Assembly: GCA_022925895.1 (NCBI GenBank)
Contig: JAKSYS010000874.1
Span: forward strand, 1-13,400
DNA: 13,400 nt
Reading direction: 5' to 3'
Source: Fragilaria crotonensis
Lineage: Eukaryota; Bacillariophyta; Fragilariophyceae; Fragilariales; Fragilariaceae
Each line of letters opens with the position of its first letter. Positions within the stretch are counted from its first letter, which is position 1. A program made the position numbers and the translations under genes. This document shows positions 6,534 through 13,400 of the stretch, in pieces. Under the pieces are notes generated by a model. That model was not told the DNA's origin and did no database searches. It was given only the letters and a program-made list of their open reading frames with translations.

Positions 6534-8369
6534 ATGGTTGGGCTTAAGTTGACGTACAAAGACATTTGTACTCAAGCGGAAGACACCTACCGAACCCTCT
6601 ATGACAGGAAAGAATGGCCCCCAGCCCGCAACGTCAAGGACTCTAGGGCCCCGCCAAACGCATTCGGCAACATCGCAGCGTTGGACAACAGTCCAATGAC
6701 TCGCGCCGAAGTGCTGACGCTAATTCAATCAAAGCCTCGCTTCGGAAGCACCTTCAGTGATGGTTCGAAGAAACAAGGCAACTGCAACAAGTGTGGCAAG
6801 CCAGGCCACTGGGCCAAGGAATGCCCTGACAATAACAAGCAGCACAGTACCAACTCCCGCTTTCAACGTCAGCAGACAGGAGTTCAAGGTCGGCAACAAG
6901 GAGGATCTCGACCAAACAATGATCGCAACGCGCGCAAGCCAGGCTGGCGCTCCACGCCACCGGCGTCGGGAGCACCAAGCACTAAGAAAGTTGACAACCA
7001 CACCTTCCATTGGTGTGCTACATGCAAGCGATGGTCAACCACGCATGCGACAGACACCCACACCGGTGGCACACCCCGTGGCGCCACCCCTTCCAACAGC
7101 TCGCCTGCCGCTCTGACTGCAGCTCTTATCCAAGATCCGTCTGTGTGGGTAACTGAGGCTGGCCTCCGACCGACGGTTGGCGACATGCTTTTTGTCTTGA
7201 GGAATCTCCCAGTCCACACAAAGATCATTCTCACGCTCAACCTCTTTCCAGTCACCATACTGTTCATCTCACTGATGACTGTCATCCTTCAGCCTGTCAC
7301 TCAATTCTTCAACTCTGCTCTTGGCCAGGTTACCTGGAAACTGATTGTCGACGTGACATCCAAAGTGTGGGACACTGTCCTCGTGTTTCTCCAACACCGC
7401 TTCCACGTTCTGTTCGCTCCGCTCTTGTGGCTATTTCTGGCACTTACTCTCTTCTGGTCTCGAGGTAGCACCGACGACCATCTCGCCTCCGCGCCGATTC
7501 TTAACCCCACCATCACTCGCAACCAGCGTCGCCGTCACCGACGCAACGCTCGCAATCTTCACCGTCGCAGCATCAGTCAACCTAAGCGCAGCATTCGCAC
7601 AGAAGGCTTCCATCGCAAGTACCCTCTCAACCTCCGAGAGATGGGTGACTTTATTCGCCGCCCACCACGGCGCAATGTGCATTCATCTCGCTTCGAGCCC
7701 CATGAGTTTCGACACATGCGTCAGAACATGCTCCGCTTGCAAAACGACGTTTCCAACCTGACGCACAATCTGCGTGCACTGCAGCGCTCTGACTATACAC
7801 ACGCATATGTCCCCGTAATGACCCGTCCGGGAAATCCCACTACTTGGCCCCGTCAGCAACCCGTGCCCGATGTGGATCGAGAGGGAGAAGGACAACACGT
7901 GAGACACTCTGGACAAACTGATCAGACATCACCAAACTCCAACCGGTTCTCGCGCGCCCGCCGGGCTTCAAATCGCCCACACCCTGCACCTGCTGCTTCG
8001 GGACCCACTATCCCTTCTTCTATGGCTTATCCAAGCCCGGTGCGGTCCAATACACCTCGACCTGCAAGGATCTCTGCCCACGTTCAAATGGCCCAGTTGA
8101 ACCTCACGTCAATCTCGTCATCAATGAATGTGGCACTCCACGCACCAAGTCGCTTCCGCAATGCCCTGTCCAGTGACTCCACCTTCCCTGTGATTTGGGA
8201 TTCCGGAGCAAGCGTCACGATATCCCCGAACAAGGATGACTTCATTGGTCCCATCGCAAGTCCAAGCACTATCACTCAACTCAAAGGCATCGCCAGAGGC
8301 CTACGGATCGAGGTCAAGGTCAAGTCCGATGGTCTGTTCACAACACCGCCGGAGGACTTCGCCACCTGA
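6534..8369 (+). CDS. Gag C-terminus with zinc motifs, hydrophobic region, and retropepsin protease
   Basis: The homologous frame is open from about 6456; 6534 is only the first ATG in it. Domains by residue from 6534: CCHC zinc knuckle at 84-97 (CX2CX4HX4C, nucleic-acid binding, 6783-6824); basic/Gln-rich stretch 100-140; a second possible zinc site C161-X2-C164-X6-H171-X4-H176. Next come two strongly hydrophobic stretches at about 231-255 and 292-308, an Arg-rich block at about 330-355, a Ser/Pro-rich spacer, and the aspartic protease active site DSGA at 556-559 (8199-8210) in the usual context F-P-V-I-W-D-S-G-A-S. The protease cuts the Gag-Pol polyprotein in the particle. At about 8312 (ATCGAGGTCAAG) one base appears lost, and the last 18 residues or so are out of frame. 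The protease remainder continues at 8312-8645 in another frame. The hydrophobic region is not a usual part of Copia Gag-Pol. Confidence 0.8.
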   Translation: MVGLKLTYKDICTQAEDTYRTLYDRKEWPPARNVKDSRAPPNAFGNIAALDNSPMTRAEVLTLIQSKPRFGSTFSDGSKKQGNCNKCGKPGHWAKECPDNNKQHSTNSRFQRQQTGVQGRQQGGSRPNNDRNARKPGWRSTPPASGAPSTKKVDNHTFHWCATCKRWSTTHATDTHTGGTPRGATPSNSSPAALTAALIQDPSVWVTEAGLRPTVGDMLFVLRNLPVHTKIILTLNLFPVTILFISLMTVILQPVTQFFNSALGQVTWKLIVDVTSKVWDTVLVFLQHRFHVLFAPLLWLFLALTLFWSRGSTDDHLASAPILNPTITRNQRRRHRRNARNLHRRSISQPKRSIRTEGFHRKYPLNLREMGDFIRRPPRRNVHSSRFEPHEFRHMRQNMLRLQNDVSNLTHNLRALQRSDYTHAYVPVMTRPGNPTTWPRQQPVPDVDREGEGQHVRHSGQTDQTSPNSNRFSRARRASNRPHPAPAASGPTIPSSMAYPSPVRSNTPRPARISAHVQMAQLNLTSISSSMNVALHAPSRFRNALSSDSTFPVIWDSGASVTISPNKDDFIGPIASPSTITQLKGIARGLRIEVKVKSDGLFTTPPEDFAT

Positions 8370-8719
8370 CTCTACCAGCCTACTACGTTCCCAAAATCAG
8401 AGTCCGACTGCTCTCAACAACAAGTCTCCTCCAGACGTACAGCGATGAAACCATCAAAGTCGAAGCACATCAATTGACCCTCAGTGGAGTTCCAGGATGC
8501 CCAGAGCGAACGTCAGTCACGGCTCGCGTCAATCCCGACAATAACCTACCGACGTCCGCTGCACACCGAGAAAAGGACACACCACAAGCTGCCGAATGCC
8601 TGAACGCAACCATCACTGCTGTGAACGATGCAAATCTCAACCTCTCGAGCCAGAGAAAGAATTGTTGCGCTGGCACTATCGACTTGGTCACATTGGGTTC
8701 AAACGGATTCAATTCTTGA
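8312..8719 (+). pseudogene. Protease tail / pre-integrase linker segment (frame-shifted piece)
   Basis: The plus-strand frame that includes 8474 is open from the break at about 8312 to TGA 8717-8719. It carries the expected second half of the retropepsin region (G-G-L-R-H-L-T-L-P-A-Y-Y-V-P, resembling the G-x-x-x-L-x-x-V-x-Y-V-P pattern after the Copia active site) and a spacer. At about 8645 (CCTCTCGAGC) the homologous frame moves by one lost base into the integrase frame, and sequence after that point in this frame is nonsense. It has no start codon of its own and is a fragment of the polyprotein. Confidence 0.65.
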
Positions 8720-11700
8720 TGCGCACTGGCGTACTGACACGCAGTAACAACAAGAAGCACCTTCACCAAGCTGCTTGCAAGATCGATAACCCTCCCAAAT
8801 GCGCCGCATGCCAATACGGCAAGCAGCATCGGCGTCCGGCACCAGGTCGAACGTCAGTCACTGTCCATGACCGCGTTGGGGTCCTGAAGCAAGATCACTT
8901 GATGCCTGGTCAGCAAGTCTCCGTCGACCACTTCGTTTGCAGTACAAAAGGACGACTCTTCACATCAGCAGGCAAAACCGCCGAAAACGAAATGTATGTC
9001 GGAGGGTGTCTCTTCAACGATCACGCCACGGGTTACGTCCATGTCGAGTTTCAACATCATTTGACGACTCACGAGACATTGATGTCAAAAGAAAACTACG
9101 AGCTGATGTGTCGCGACAACGGTGTCATTCCGCAATCCTACTTGTCAGACAACGCTAAGTGTTTTACTGCAAAAGAGTACGCTGAAAAGTTATCTCTATT
9201 CCAACAAATTGCACGCTTTGCGGGAGTCGGCGCTCACCATCACAATGGAAATGCCGAGCGATCAATACAAACCATCATGTCCATTGCCCGAACCATGATG
9301 TTACACTCGGCCATTCATTGGCCTGAAGTTGCCGACCCAACATTATGGCCTATGGCGGTGAATCATGCTGTCTACTTGCACAATCATATGCCGAATATAT
9401 CGACAGGTCTGTCGCCAATCGACTTATTCACAAAAACAAGGTGGCAACAGCACAAATTTCATGATCTCCACGTATGGGGATGCCCCGTATACGTGCTCGA
9501 CAAAAGTATTTCGGACGGGAAGAAGCTCCCACGTTGGAAACCCCGCTCCGTTCGATGCGTGAACATGGGTCTATCATCAAAGCACGCAAGCACCGTCCCT
9601 CTGGTCCTCAACATTGACTCTGGATACATAACTCCACAGTTCCACGTCGTGTTTGATGATTGGTTCTCCACAATCGCAACCGCTGTGGAACACCTCCCTG
9701 ACTTCAATTCGCCCGCGTGGTCAACTCTGTTTGGGGAATCGTCATATCAGTACCCGTTTGACGATGATGATGCCATTGATCAGACAATCCTCGATGCTGA
9801 AACTCACGACCCCACTCCTCAGTTACGCTCCGACTCCGTCGCTAACGCCATGGATCAGAACGTCGCGCCGCTTCCAGTGCAGCCTCTTCCAACTACAGTC
9901 TTCCCCGTCACTCCGCATCCGGCCCCGTCACAGCCTTCCACTGCTCCTCCATTGCCACCAATGTCGCCAACGAGGGAGATAACACCCGCTCACGCCGCTC
10001 CAGTCGTTCCAAACGACACGGTTGCCTCCATTGCTCCCAATCGACAGCCCGTTCATTCACAAACCCGCCTTCCTTCCGCTGCTCCTCCACCGTCCTCACC
10101 GGCACCAACGTCTCAAACGAGGGAGCAGGCACCAACGCCTCAAACGAGGGAGCTTACTGCTCAATCTCCAACGATGCCGATTCCATTCGCACCCATCGAA
10201 ATGTCACATCCATCACCAACAGTCGTTGTTCCAGCTCCCAGTCCTCAACGACCACCACCACAGGAACATCAACCACGTCGCTCGACTCGCCAAAGAGTCG
10301 CTCCTACTCGTCTCGGTTACGACGGTCACCAAGGTCGCGGATACTTCGCCGATCCGAGCGCATGGGTCTTCCCAGAATGTGGTCTTCTCCCACCTCCACT
10401 CGTCCTCAAAGCAACTCCAACTGATCCCGACACGTTGTCGTACGACGCAGCTATGTCGGATACACCAGTCAATGTGTCCAAGTGGATGGAGGCCGCAGCA
10501 AAGGAGATTGCGAGCCTCGAGAAGAATGGCACATGGATTGAAGTCGACATATCAACAGCAAAAACTCGAATTCTTCCTGGCACATGGGTCTTCCGGCGAA
10601 AGCGGACGCCAGACGGACAGATCAGCAAGTTTAAGGCCCGCTACTGTGTCCGTGGCGACCTAGAAGAAGGTGAACCCGAGACATTTGCACCAGTTGTTGC
10701 GTGGAGCTCTGTACGGCTATTCTTGGTACTGTCGCTGATGTTGAACTGGGACACAAGTTCTATCGACTTCAGTAGTGCATTTGTCCAAGCGAAGCTTCAA
10801 AACCCAGTCTGGATTCACCTACCACGTGGTTTCCAGTCCGAACGTGTCGGTGGGTCCAAGCGATGTCTACAATTGGTCAAAAGTCTCTACGGATTATCGG
10901 TAGCACCTCGTCTCTGGTTTGAGCATGTTCTAAAGGCATTCACTTCCCAAGGTTTCAAGCAAAGCCAAAATGACCCATGCTTTCTCTACAAGAGCACAAT
11001 TATGGTCGTTCTTTATGTCGACGACGTCGGAATTGCCTACGCTAATCCAGCAGACCTTGATATTCTGCTCGCAAACTTAACAAAACAAGGATTGGAATTT
11101 ACCAAGGAAGGCACATTCACCGACTTCCTAGGGATCAAGTTCGTCAAGGACGCTATCAAGAACACTGTTACCCTGACTCAAAAAGGACTGATTCAGAAAA
11201 TCATCGAAGCCACAGGTATGACCGACTGTAATCCAAACTGGACTCCTGCCATCCAACAAACTCTTGGAATTGATCCAGACGGCGAACTCATGAACGAAGA
11301 CTGGAGCTATCCATCCATCGTCGGTATGCTCCTCTACCTGTCTACCAACACACGCCCGGACATATCGTTCGCAGTGAGCCAGGTCGCACGCTTCAACCAC
11401 AGTCCAAAGCGCAGCCACGCGTCCGCCATCAAAACTATTGTCCGTTATCTTCATCGCACCTCCGATAAAGGAATGATCGAATTAACCACCTGCATTGGGG
11501 GTCATTTCCCAATTGAGTTTCAAAATCTCCCCAATTGCCGTTTTTATTGGGTTATGCTCTGGAATGTGTGGACAGACTCGGTTTCTGCCGAATTAACTCA
11601 ATTAGAAAATGCGTACATCTTCAGATCATCACATAAGAGATCCAAAAACACACAACATGTTGAATTAAACATCAGGATAAATATTCTCTGTCTCAAGAAG

Positions 11701-11745
11701 AAGAATTGGTGGTTCCTAGGAGCAGTGTTTGGGTTTTCTTATTGA
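8596..11745 (+). CDS. Pol: integrase and reverse transcriptase, cut by a nested insertion at 11480
   Basis: The frame is unbroken to the nested insertion; real Pol sequence runs from about 8646 (E-P-E-K-E-L-L-R-W-H) to 11479, and codons 11480-11745 are read from the insertion. Residues from 8596: HHCC zinc finger H27/H32...C69/C72; integrase core with D111, D185 and E221 (DX35E; in V-D-H-F, S-D-N-A and N-A-E-R-S), which joins cDNA to the genome; integrase C-terminal motif P-Q-F-H-V-V-F-D-D around 347-355. A Pro/Ser/Thr-rich linker of about 140 residues (421-560) follows. The Copia-type reverse transcriptase spans about 625-960, with F-K-A-R-Y-C-V-R-G-D, catalytic D724 (S-I-D-F-S-S-A-F), Y-V-D-D at 807-810 (11014-11025) and N-T-R-P-D-I-S-F-A-V-S-Q. 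The expected catalytic residues are present. RNase H is separated by the insertion. Confidence 0.9.
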   Translation: MPERNHHCCERCKSQPLEPEKELLRWHYRLGHIGFKRIQFLMRTGVLTRSNNKKHLHQAACKIDNPPKCAACQYGKQHRRPAPGRTSVTVHDRVGVLKQDHLMPGQQVSVDHFVCSTKGRLFTSAGKTAENEMYVGGCLFNDHATGYVHVEFQHHLTTHETLMSKENYELMCRDNGVIPQSYLSDNAKCFTAKEYAEKLSLFQQIARFAGVGAHHHNGNAERSIQTIMSIARTMMLHSAIHWPEVADPTLWPMAVNHAVYLHNHMPNISTGLSPIDLFTKTRWQQHKFHDLHVWGCPVYVLDKSISDGKKLPRWKPRSVRCVNMGLSSKHASTVPLVLNIDSGYITPQFHVVFDDWFSTIATAVEHLPDFNSPAWSTLFGESSYQYPFDDDDAIDQTILDAETHDPTPQLRSDSVANAMDQNVAPLPVQPLPTTVFPVTPHPAPSQPSTAPPLPPMSPTREITPAHAAPVVPNDTVASIAPNRQPVHSQTRLPSAAPPPSSPAPTSQTREQAPTPQTRELTAQSPTMPIPFAPIEMSHPSPTVVVPAPSPQRPPPQEHQPRRSTRQRVAPTRLGYDGHQGRGYFADPSAWVFPECGLLPPPLVLKATPTDPDTLSYDAAMSDTPVNVSKWMEAAAKEIASLEKNGTWIEVDISTAKTRILPGTWVFRRKRTPDGQISKFKARYCVRGDLEEGEPETFAPVVAWSSVRLFLVLSLMLNWDTSSIDFSSAFVQAKLQNPVWIHLPRGFQSERVGGSKRCLQLVKSLYGLSVAPRLWFEHVLKAFTSQGFKQSQNDPCFLYKSTIMVVLYVDDVGIAYANPADLDILLANLTKQGLEFTKEGTFTDFLGIKFVKDAIKNTVTLTQKGLIQKIIEATGMTDCNPNWTPAIQQTLGIDPDGELMNEDWSYPSIVGMLLYLSTNTRPDISFAVSQVARFNHSPKRSHASAIKTIVRYLHRTSDKGMIELTTCIGGHFPIEFQNLPNCRFYWVMLWNVWTDSVSAELTQLENAYIFRSSHKRSKNTQHVELNIRINILCLKKKNWWFLGAVFGFSY
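11459..11479 (+). repeat. 21-bp direct repeat, left copy (target-site duplication)
   Basis: This is identical over 21 bases to 12381-12401; the flanking bases differ on both sides (A/G before, A/T after). Both copies lie in the pol frame and encode S-D-K-G-M-I, so one copy is original coding sequence and the other was made when the 901-bp segment between them arrived. Confidence 0.9.
11494..11512 (+). repeat. Left terminal inverted repeat of the nested insertion
   Basis: ATTGGGGGTCATTTCCCAA pairs with the complement of 12350-12368 (TTGGGGGATGTCCCCCAAT) with 3 mismatches in 19. It lies 14 bp inside the insertion boundary. The insertion's left end also carries a copy of the AAATCTCCCCAATT block (11523-11536). 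Confidence 0.65.
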
Positions 11746-12284
11746 TGGTGGAACTTCCATTATTAGGGACAAGGAACTCTCATTAAGGTTCTGATTTGAG
11801 ACAACTCAATGCCTACTAACTTGTTAATATTAATGGCCCTGATTTTGCTGAACTTTTACATTGAACAAATCCGAAGCAAGTTTGCAGGGTTGATGAACGT
11901 TGTGGATCAACTCAACGATGAATTCCTAGAATTTGTCATAGTATGTAGCATCCAAAGAAGAATGAAACCAGAGTTAAAAACCTTAAGATGGCTCCAGTTG
12001 TTGAAGATGTGCTTGTGAATGGTTATGAGGCTCACCACAAGGGTTGTTGCTTCCCAACCTGAAGAAGTGCTTGTATGGCAGATTGCTGGTACTATCGTGC
12101 ACGTATCCCCAGGAACATGCATAGTCAGATGTTGAAGCATCAGTTTGGATGAAATTTATGTCAACTGATTTTTCATTGTTGGAAGTTTCCTCCTCCAGTG
12201 CAAACACTAACCTCTCCCTTGAAAAAAATATAGCAGCATAGACTCATGAAGCTGAGATTTAGTTACATTTTCCTGATGTTTCGG

Positions 12285-12370
12285 AAATCTCCCCCAATTA
12301 GCCCCAAATTAGCCTCCAAAATCTCCCCCAATTAGCCTAATTGGGTATTTTGGGGGATGTCCCCCAATTA
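12285..12370. repeat. Palindromic and direct-repeat cluster at the right end of the insertion
   Basis: Two exact direct copies of AAATCTCCCCCAATTAGCC lie at 12285-12303 and 12319-12337 (34-bp period). A related copy is at the other end of the insertion (11523-11539). A perfect palindrome CCCAATTAGCCTAATTGGG (9+1+9) lies at 12327-12345, and a second one, TTGGGGGATGTCCCCCAA (8+2+8), at 12350-12367. Such subterminal clusters are typical of transposase-binding ends or foldback elements; the function here is inferred. Confidence 0.8.
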
Positions 12371-12380
12371 AACCGGCCTG

Positions 12381-12401
12381 CCTCCGATAAAGGAATGATC
12401 G
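12381..12401 (+). repeat. 21-bp direct repeat, right copy (target-site duplication)
   Basis: Exact copy of 11459-11479, immediately after the nested insertion and in frame with the downstream RNase H sequence. Confidence 0.9.
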
Positions 12402-12932
12402 TACGCCCCACCGGTGATCTGTCCATTGATTGTTACGTCGACGCGGATTTTGCAGGTCTCCACGGTCGTGATCCTGACTATGCACCAACGAGTGCCATGT
12501 CCAGAACAGGTTACATAATCACACTTGGTGGATGCCCCATTCTCTGGAAGTCGCAACTTCAGACAGAGATCTCATTATCCACTCTCGAATCAGTATTCGG
12601 CACTCAGTGCGAGCATGCGCACCCTGTTGCCTCCGATCCATGCTCAGTGAAGTCGTCGTCGCACTCAAACTTCCACCACAACTCAAGTCAACTATTCGAT
12701 GCCGCGTGTTCGAGGACAACAACGGCGCACTCCTCCTCGCCACGAAACAGCGAATTACCAATCGTACAAAATACTTCCTCGTCAAGTGGCACTTTGAGTC
12801 ATGTGCAGAATGAGAAGTCGTGTCATGAAAATCGACACGACGGAACAGTGGGCCGACTACCTCACTAAAGGCCTCAACCGCGAGGTCTTCGAACGCATCC
12901 GCAAGCTGTTCAGGGTGGTATCGTTGTGTTGA
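12381..12932 (+). pseudogene. RNase H domain and C-terminus of Pol, multiply frameshifted
   Basis: This region resumes Pol after the nested insertion. The first frame gives the RNase H start with Y-V-D-A-D-F-A-G (catalytic Asp about 12440-12448), then S-M-S-R-T-G-Y-I and the W-K-S-Q-L-Q-T-E-I-S-L-S-T-L-E strand with the catalytic Glu. Small breaks then move the frame at about 12594 and 12633, and the next Asp appears in F-E-D-N-N-G-A-L (12709-12732, another frame), followed by N-R-T-K-Y-F-L-V-K-W-H-F. Further breaks lie at about 12796, 12812 and 12821. The last piece (12822-12932) carries I-D-T-T-E-Q-W-A-D-Y-L-T-K-G-L, the typical Copia Pol C-terminus, before TGA 12930-12932. Each break is explained by loss of one or two bases. 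RNase H removes the RNA template during cDNA synthesis; this copy cannot encode it as read. The 21-bp right repeat is its first segment (12381-12401). Confidence 0.85.
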
Positions 12933-13062
12933 ACGGCCCTGCCGTTTACTGCATTGTGCTTCATCGCTTCCGGCCTCACTTGACTAACTAGACTGAAATC
13001 GTCATGAGGATCAACATTGAGTGCGATGAATTTGTGAATTTTCTATATGTACTGTGCATCCC

Positions 13063-13079
13063 AAGGATTGAGAGGAGAG
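13063..13079 (+). other. Polypurine tract before the 3' LTR
   Basis: The run AAGGATTGAGAGGAGAG, with a pure-purine core AGAGGAGAG (13071-13079), directly abuts the 3' LTR, as expected for the plus-strand primer of LTR retrotransposons. The 130 bp between the Pol stop (12932) and this tract hold nothing else recognisable. Confidence 0.75.
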
Positions 13080-13400
13080 TTATAAGATACAGCCTACGAC
13101 GTACTGAGCTACTGTCGAATGGGTGTATTGGTGCTGGTGAACCGTTCCACGATACCGCACCGTCTCATACTTTACTGTACCTCTATTTATCCCGAGCAAC
13201 GGCTCATGAAAATCTCCGACTTTTGTGTATATCTAAACAATGATATCCGTGGCGATTGCCATTGTTTAGTTTGAGCGACAAGAGAGACTTTCATCGACCC
13301 CGTCTGGAAATCATTCCTTGTGATTGCACTACCCTAGAATCATAAGTTTAGGATTTCAATTATTTGTTAACCTAGACCGAAGCGAACCCGGATACTCACA
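13080..13400 (+). repeat. 3' LTR, reaching the window edge
   Basis: Same sequence as 4796-5118 apart from two missing single bases (an A in an A-run, a T in CCCCTGT). The TG that opens the 5' LTR is absent: the purine tract joins directly to TTATAAG. This is either a small deletion or a sign that the first bases at 4794-4795 are flank. The copy stops at the window edge after ACTCACA, so its real end and the element's target-site duplication are not visible. Confidence 0.9.

Larger units (their letters stand above)
11480..12380. mobile_element. Nested 901-bp insertion in pol, class unknown
   Basis: The segment sits exactly between two 21-bp direct copies of pol sequence, is visibly AT-richer than the surrounding gene, and has many stops in every frame. 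The RT frame ends at 11479 and RNase H resumes at 12381-12401 in the matching codon phase of the second copy. The net addition of 922 bp (not a multiple of three) shifts the frame. The ends share an imperfect inverted repeat (11494-11512 with 12350-12368, 16 of 19 matching) and additional G/C5-AATT blocks. The longest plus-strand ORF is about 69 codons (11809-12018) with no recognisable transposase, RT or poly-A tail, so it is probably a non-autonomous element. A 21-bp duplication is longer than in standard TIR DNA transposons and would suit a target-primed (LINE/SINE-like) event, but the inverted termini do not. I cannot name a class. Confidence 0.75.
4794..13400 (+). mobile_element. Ty1/copia LTR retrotransposon, diatom CoDi-like, interrupted and frameshifted
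   Basis: It has two near-identical direct terminal repeats (about 4794-5118 and 13080-13400). Between them are, in order, Gag with a CCHC zinc knuckle, aspartic protease (DSGA), HHCC and D,D35E integrase, reverse transcriptase with YVDD, and RNase H. Integrase before RT is diagnostic for Copia as opposed to Gypsy. Without the 901-bp nested insertion the internal part is about 7 kb, long for a Copia element partly because of extra sequence between the zinc motifs and protease. The coding frame is broken by at least nine small indels and by the nested insertion, so this copy as read cannot make a full polyprotein. The right end, and therefore the target-site duplication, lies at or beyond the window edge. 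The lineage call (CoDi-like) rests on sequence resemblance only. Confidence 0.93.

Noticed and set aside
6884-7285. 133-codon minus-strand frame
   Set aside because: Antisense shadow of the zinc-motif region; no recognisable domain and no reason to expect a gene there.
7224-7457. Envelope-like gene
   Set aside because: The hydrophobic stretches are inside the Gag-protease frame, not a separate ORF after pol, and there is no signal peptide or surface/fusion arrangement.
10022-10663. 213-codon plus-strand frame overlapping Pol
   Set aside because: It lies over the Pro/Ser-rich integrase-RT linker and the RT start in another frame; composition-driven, with no domain, while the Pol frame has clear homology.
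11809-12018. 69-codon frame in the nested insertion as a transposase remnant
   Set aside because: No catalytic motif or family resemblance could be recognised; length is compatible with chance in AT-rich DNA.
11459-12401. The insertion as an intron or introner removable by splicing between the 21-bp repeats
   Set aside because: No GT donor at the left boundary or AG acceptor at the right boundary that would rejoin the pol frame cleanly was seen in the duplicated sequence.

Overview
The window looks like nuclear DNA of a unicellular stramenopile alga, most likely a diatom. Two observations suggest this. First, there are two long tandem ankyrin-repeat genes whose repeats follow the G-H-x-x-V-V-R-x-L-L / D-V-N pattern that is very abundant in diatom genomes. 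Second, there is a Ty1/copia-type LTR retrotransposon whose reverse transcriptase and integrase resemble diatom (CoDi-like) elements. The taxonomic call is inference from sequence style; no marker gene is present.

Layout. Positions 1-2232 (+) hold the 3' part of an ankyrin gene with about 19 repeats in two distinct arrays joined by a basic linker. Positions 2233-3063 are a non-coding spacer. Positions 3064-4479 (-) hold a complete-looking 471-residue ankyrin protein of about 13 repeats, convergent with the first. Positions 4480-4793 are its upstream region. From 4794 to the right edge the window is one Copia retrotransposon: 5' LTR, leader with a possible primer-binding site, gag, two zinc motifs, an unusual hydrophobic stretch, aspartic protease, integrase, reverse transcriptase, RNase H, a purine tract, and the 3' LTR running off the window. 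The order protease-integrase-RT-RNase H is the Copia (Pseudoviridae-type) order.

The retrotransposon is young by its LTRs: over the roughly 322 comparable bases there are two single-base indels and no substitution. Its gag-pol frame is nevertheless broken at least nine times, and each break is most simply read as a loss of one or two bases. A separate 901-bp AT-richer insertion, flanked by a perfect 21-bp direct repeat, splits the gene between RT and RNase H. The insertion has imperfect inverted termini rich in G5/C5-AATT blocks, and I cannot assign it to a known transposon class. Identical LTRs with a broken interior suggest either a copy mobilised in trans by an intact relative, or uncorrected homopolymer-type sequence errors in a repeated region.

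The two ankyrin genes are expected to encode intracellular protein-binding scaffolds. No partner or pathway can be read from the sequence. The retrotransposon sits about 315 bp upstream of the second ankyrin gene, pointing away from it, so its 5' LTR lies in or beside that gene's promoter. The main points for follow-up are the nested insertion, the deletion-only damage, the membrane-like segment inside Gag-Pol, and the recent three-repeat duplication in the first ankyrin gene.
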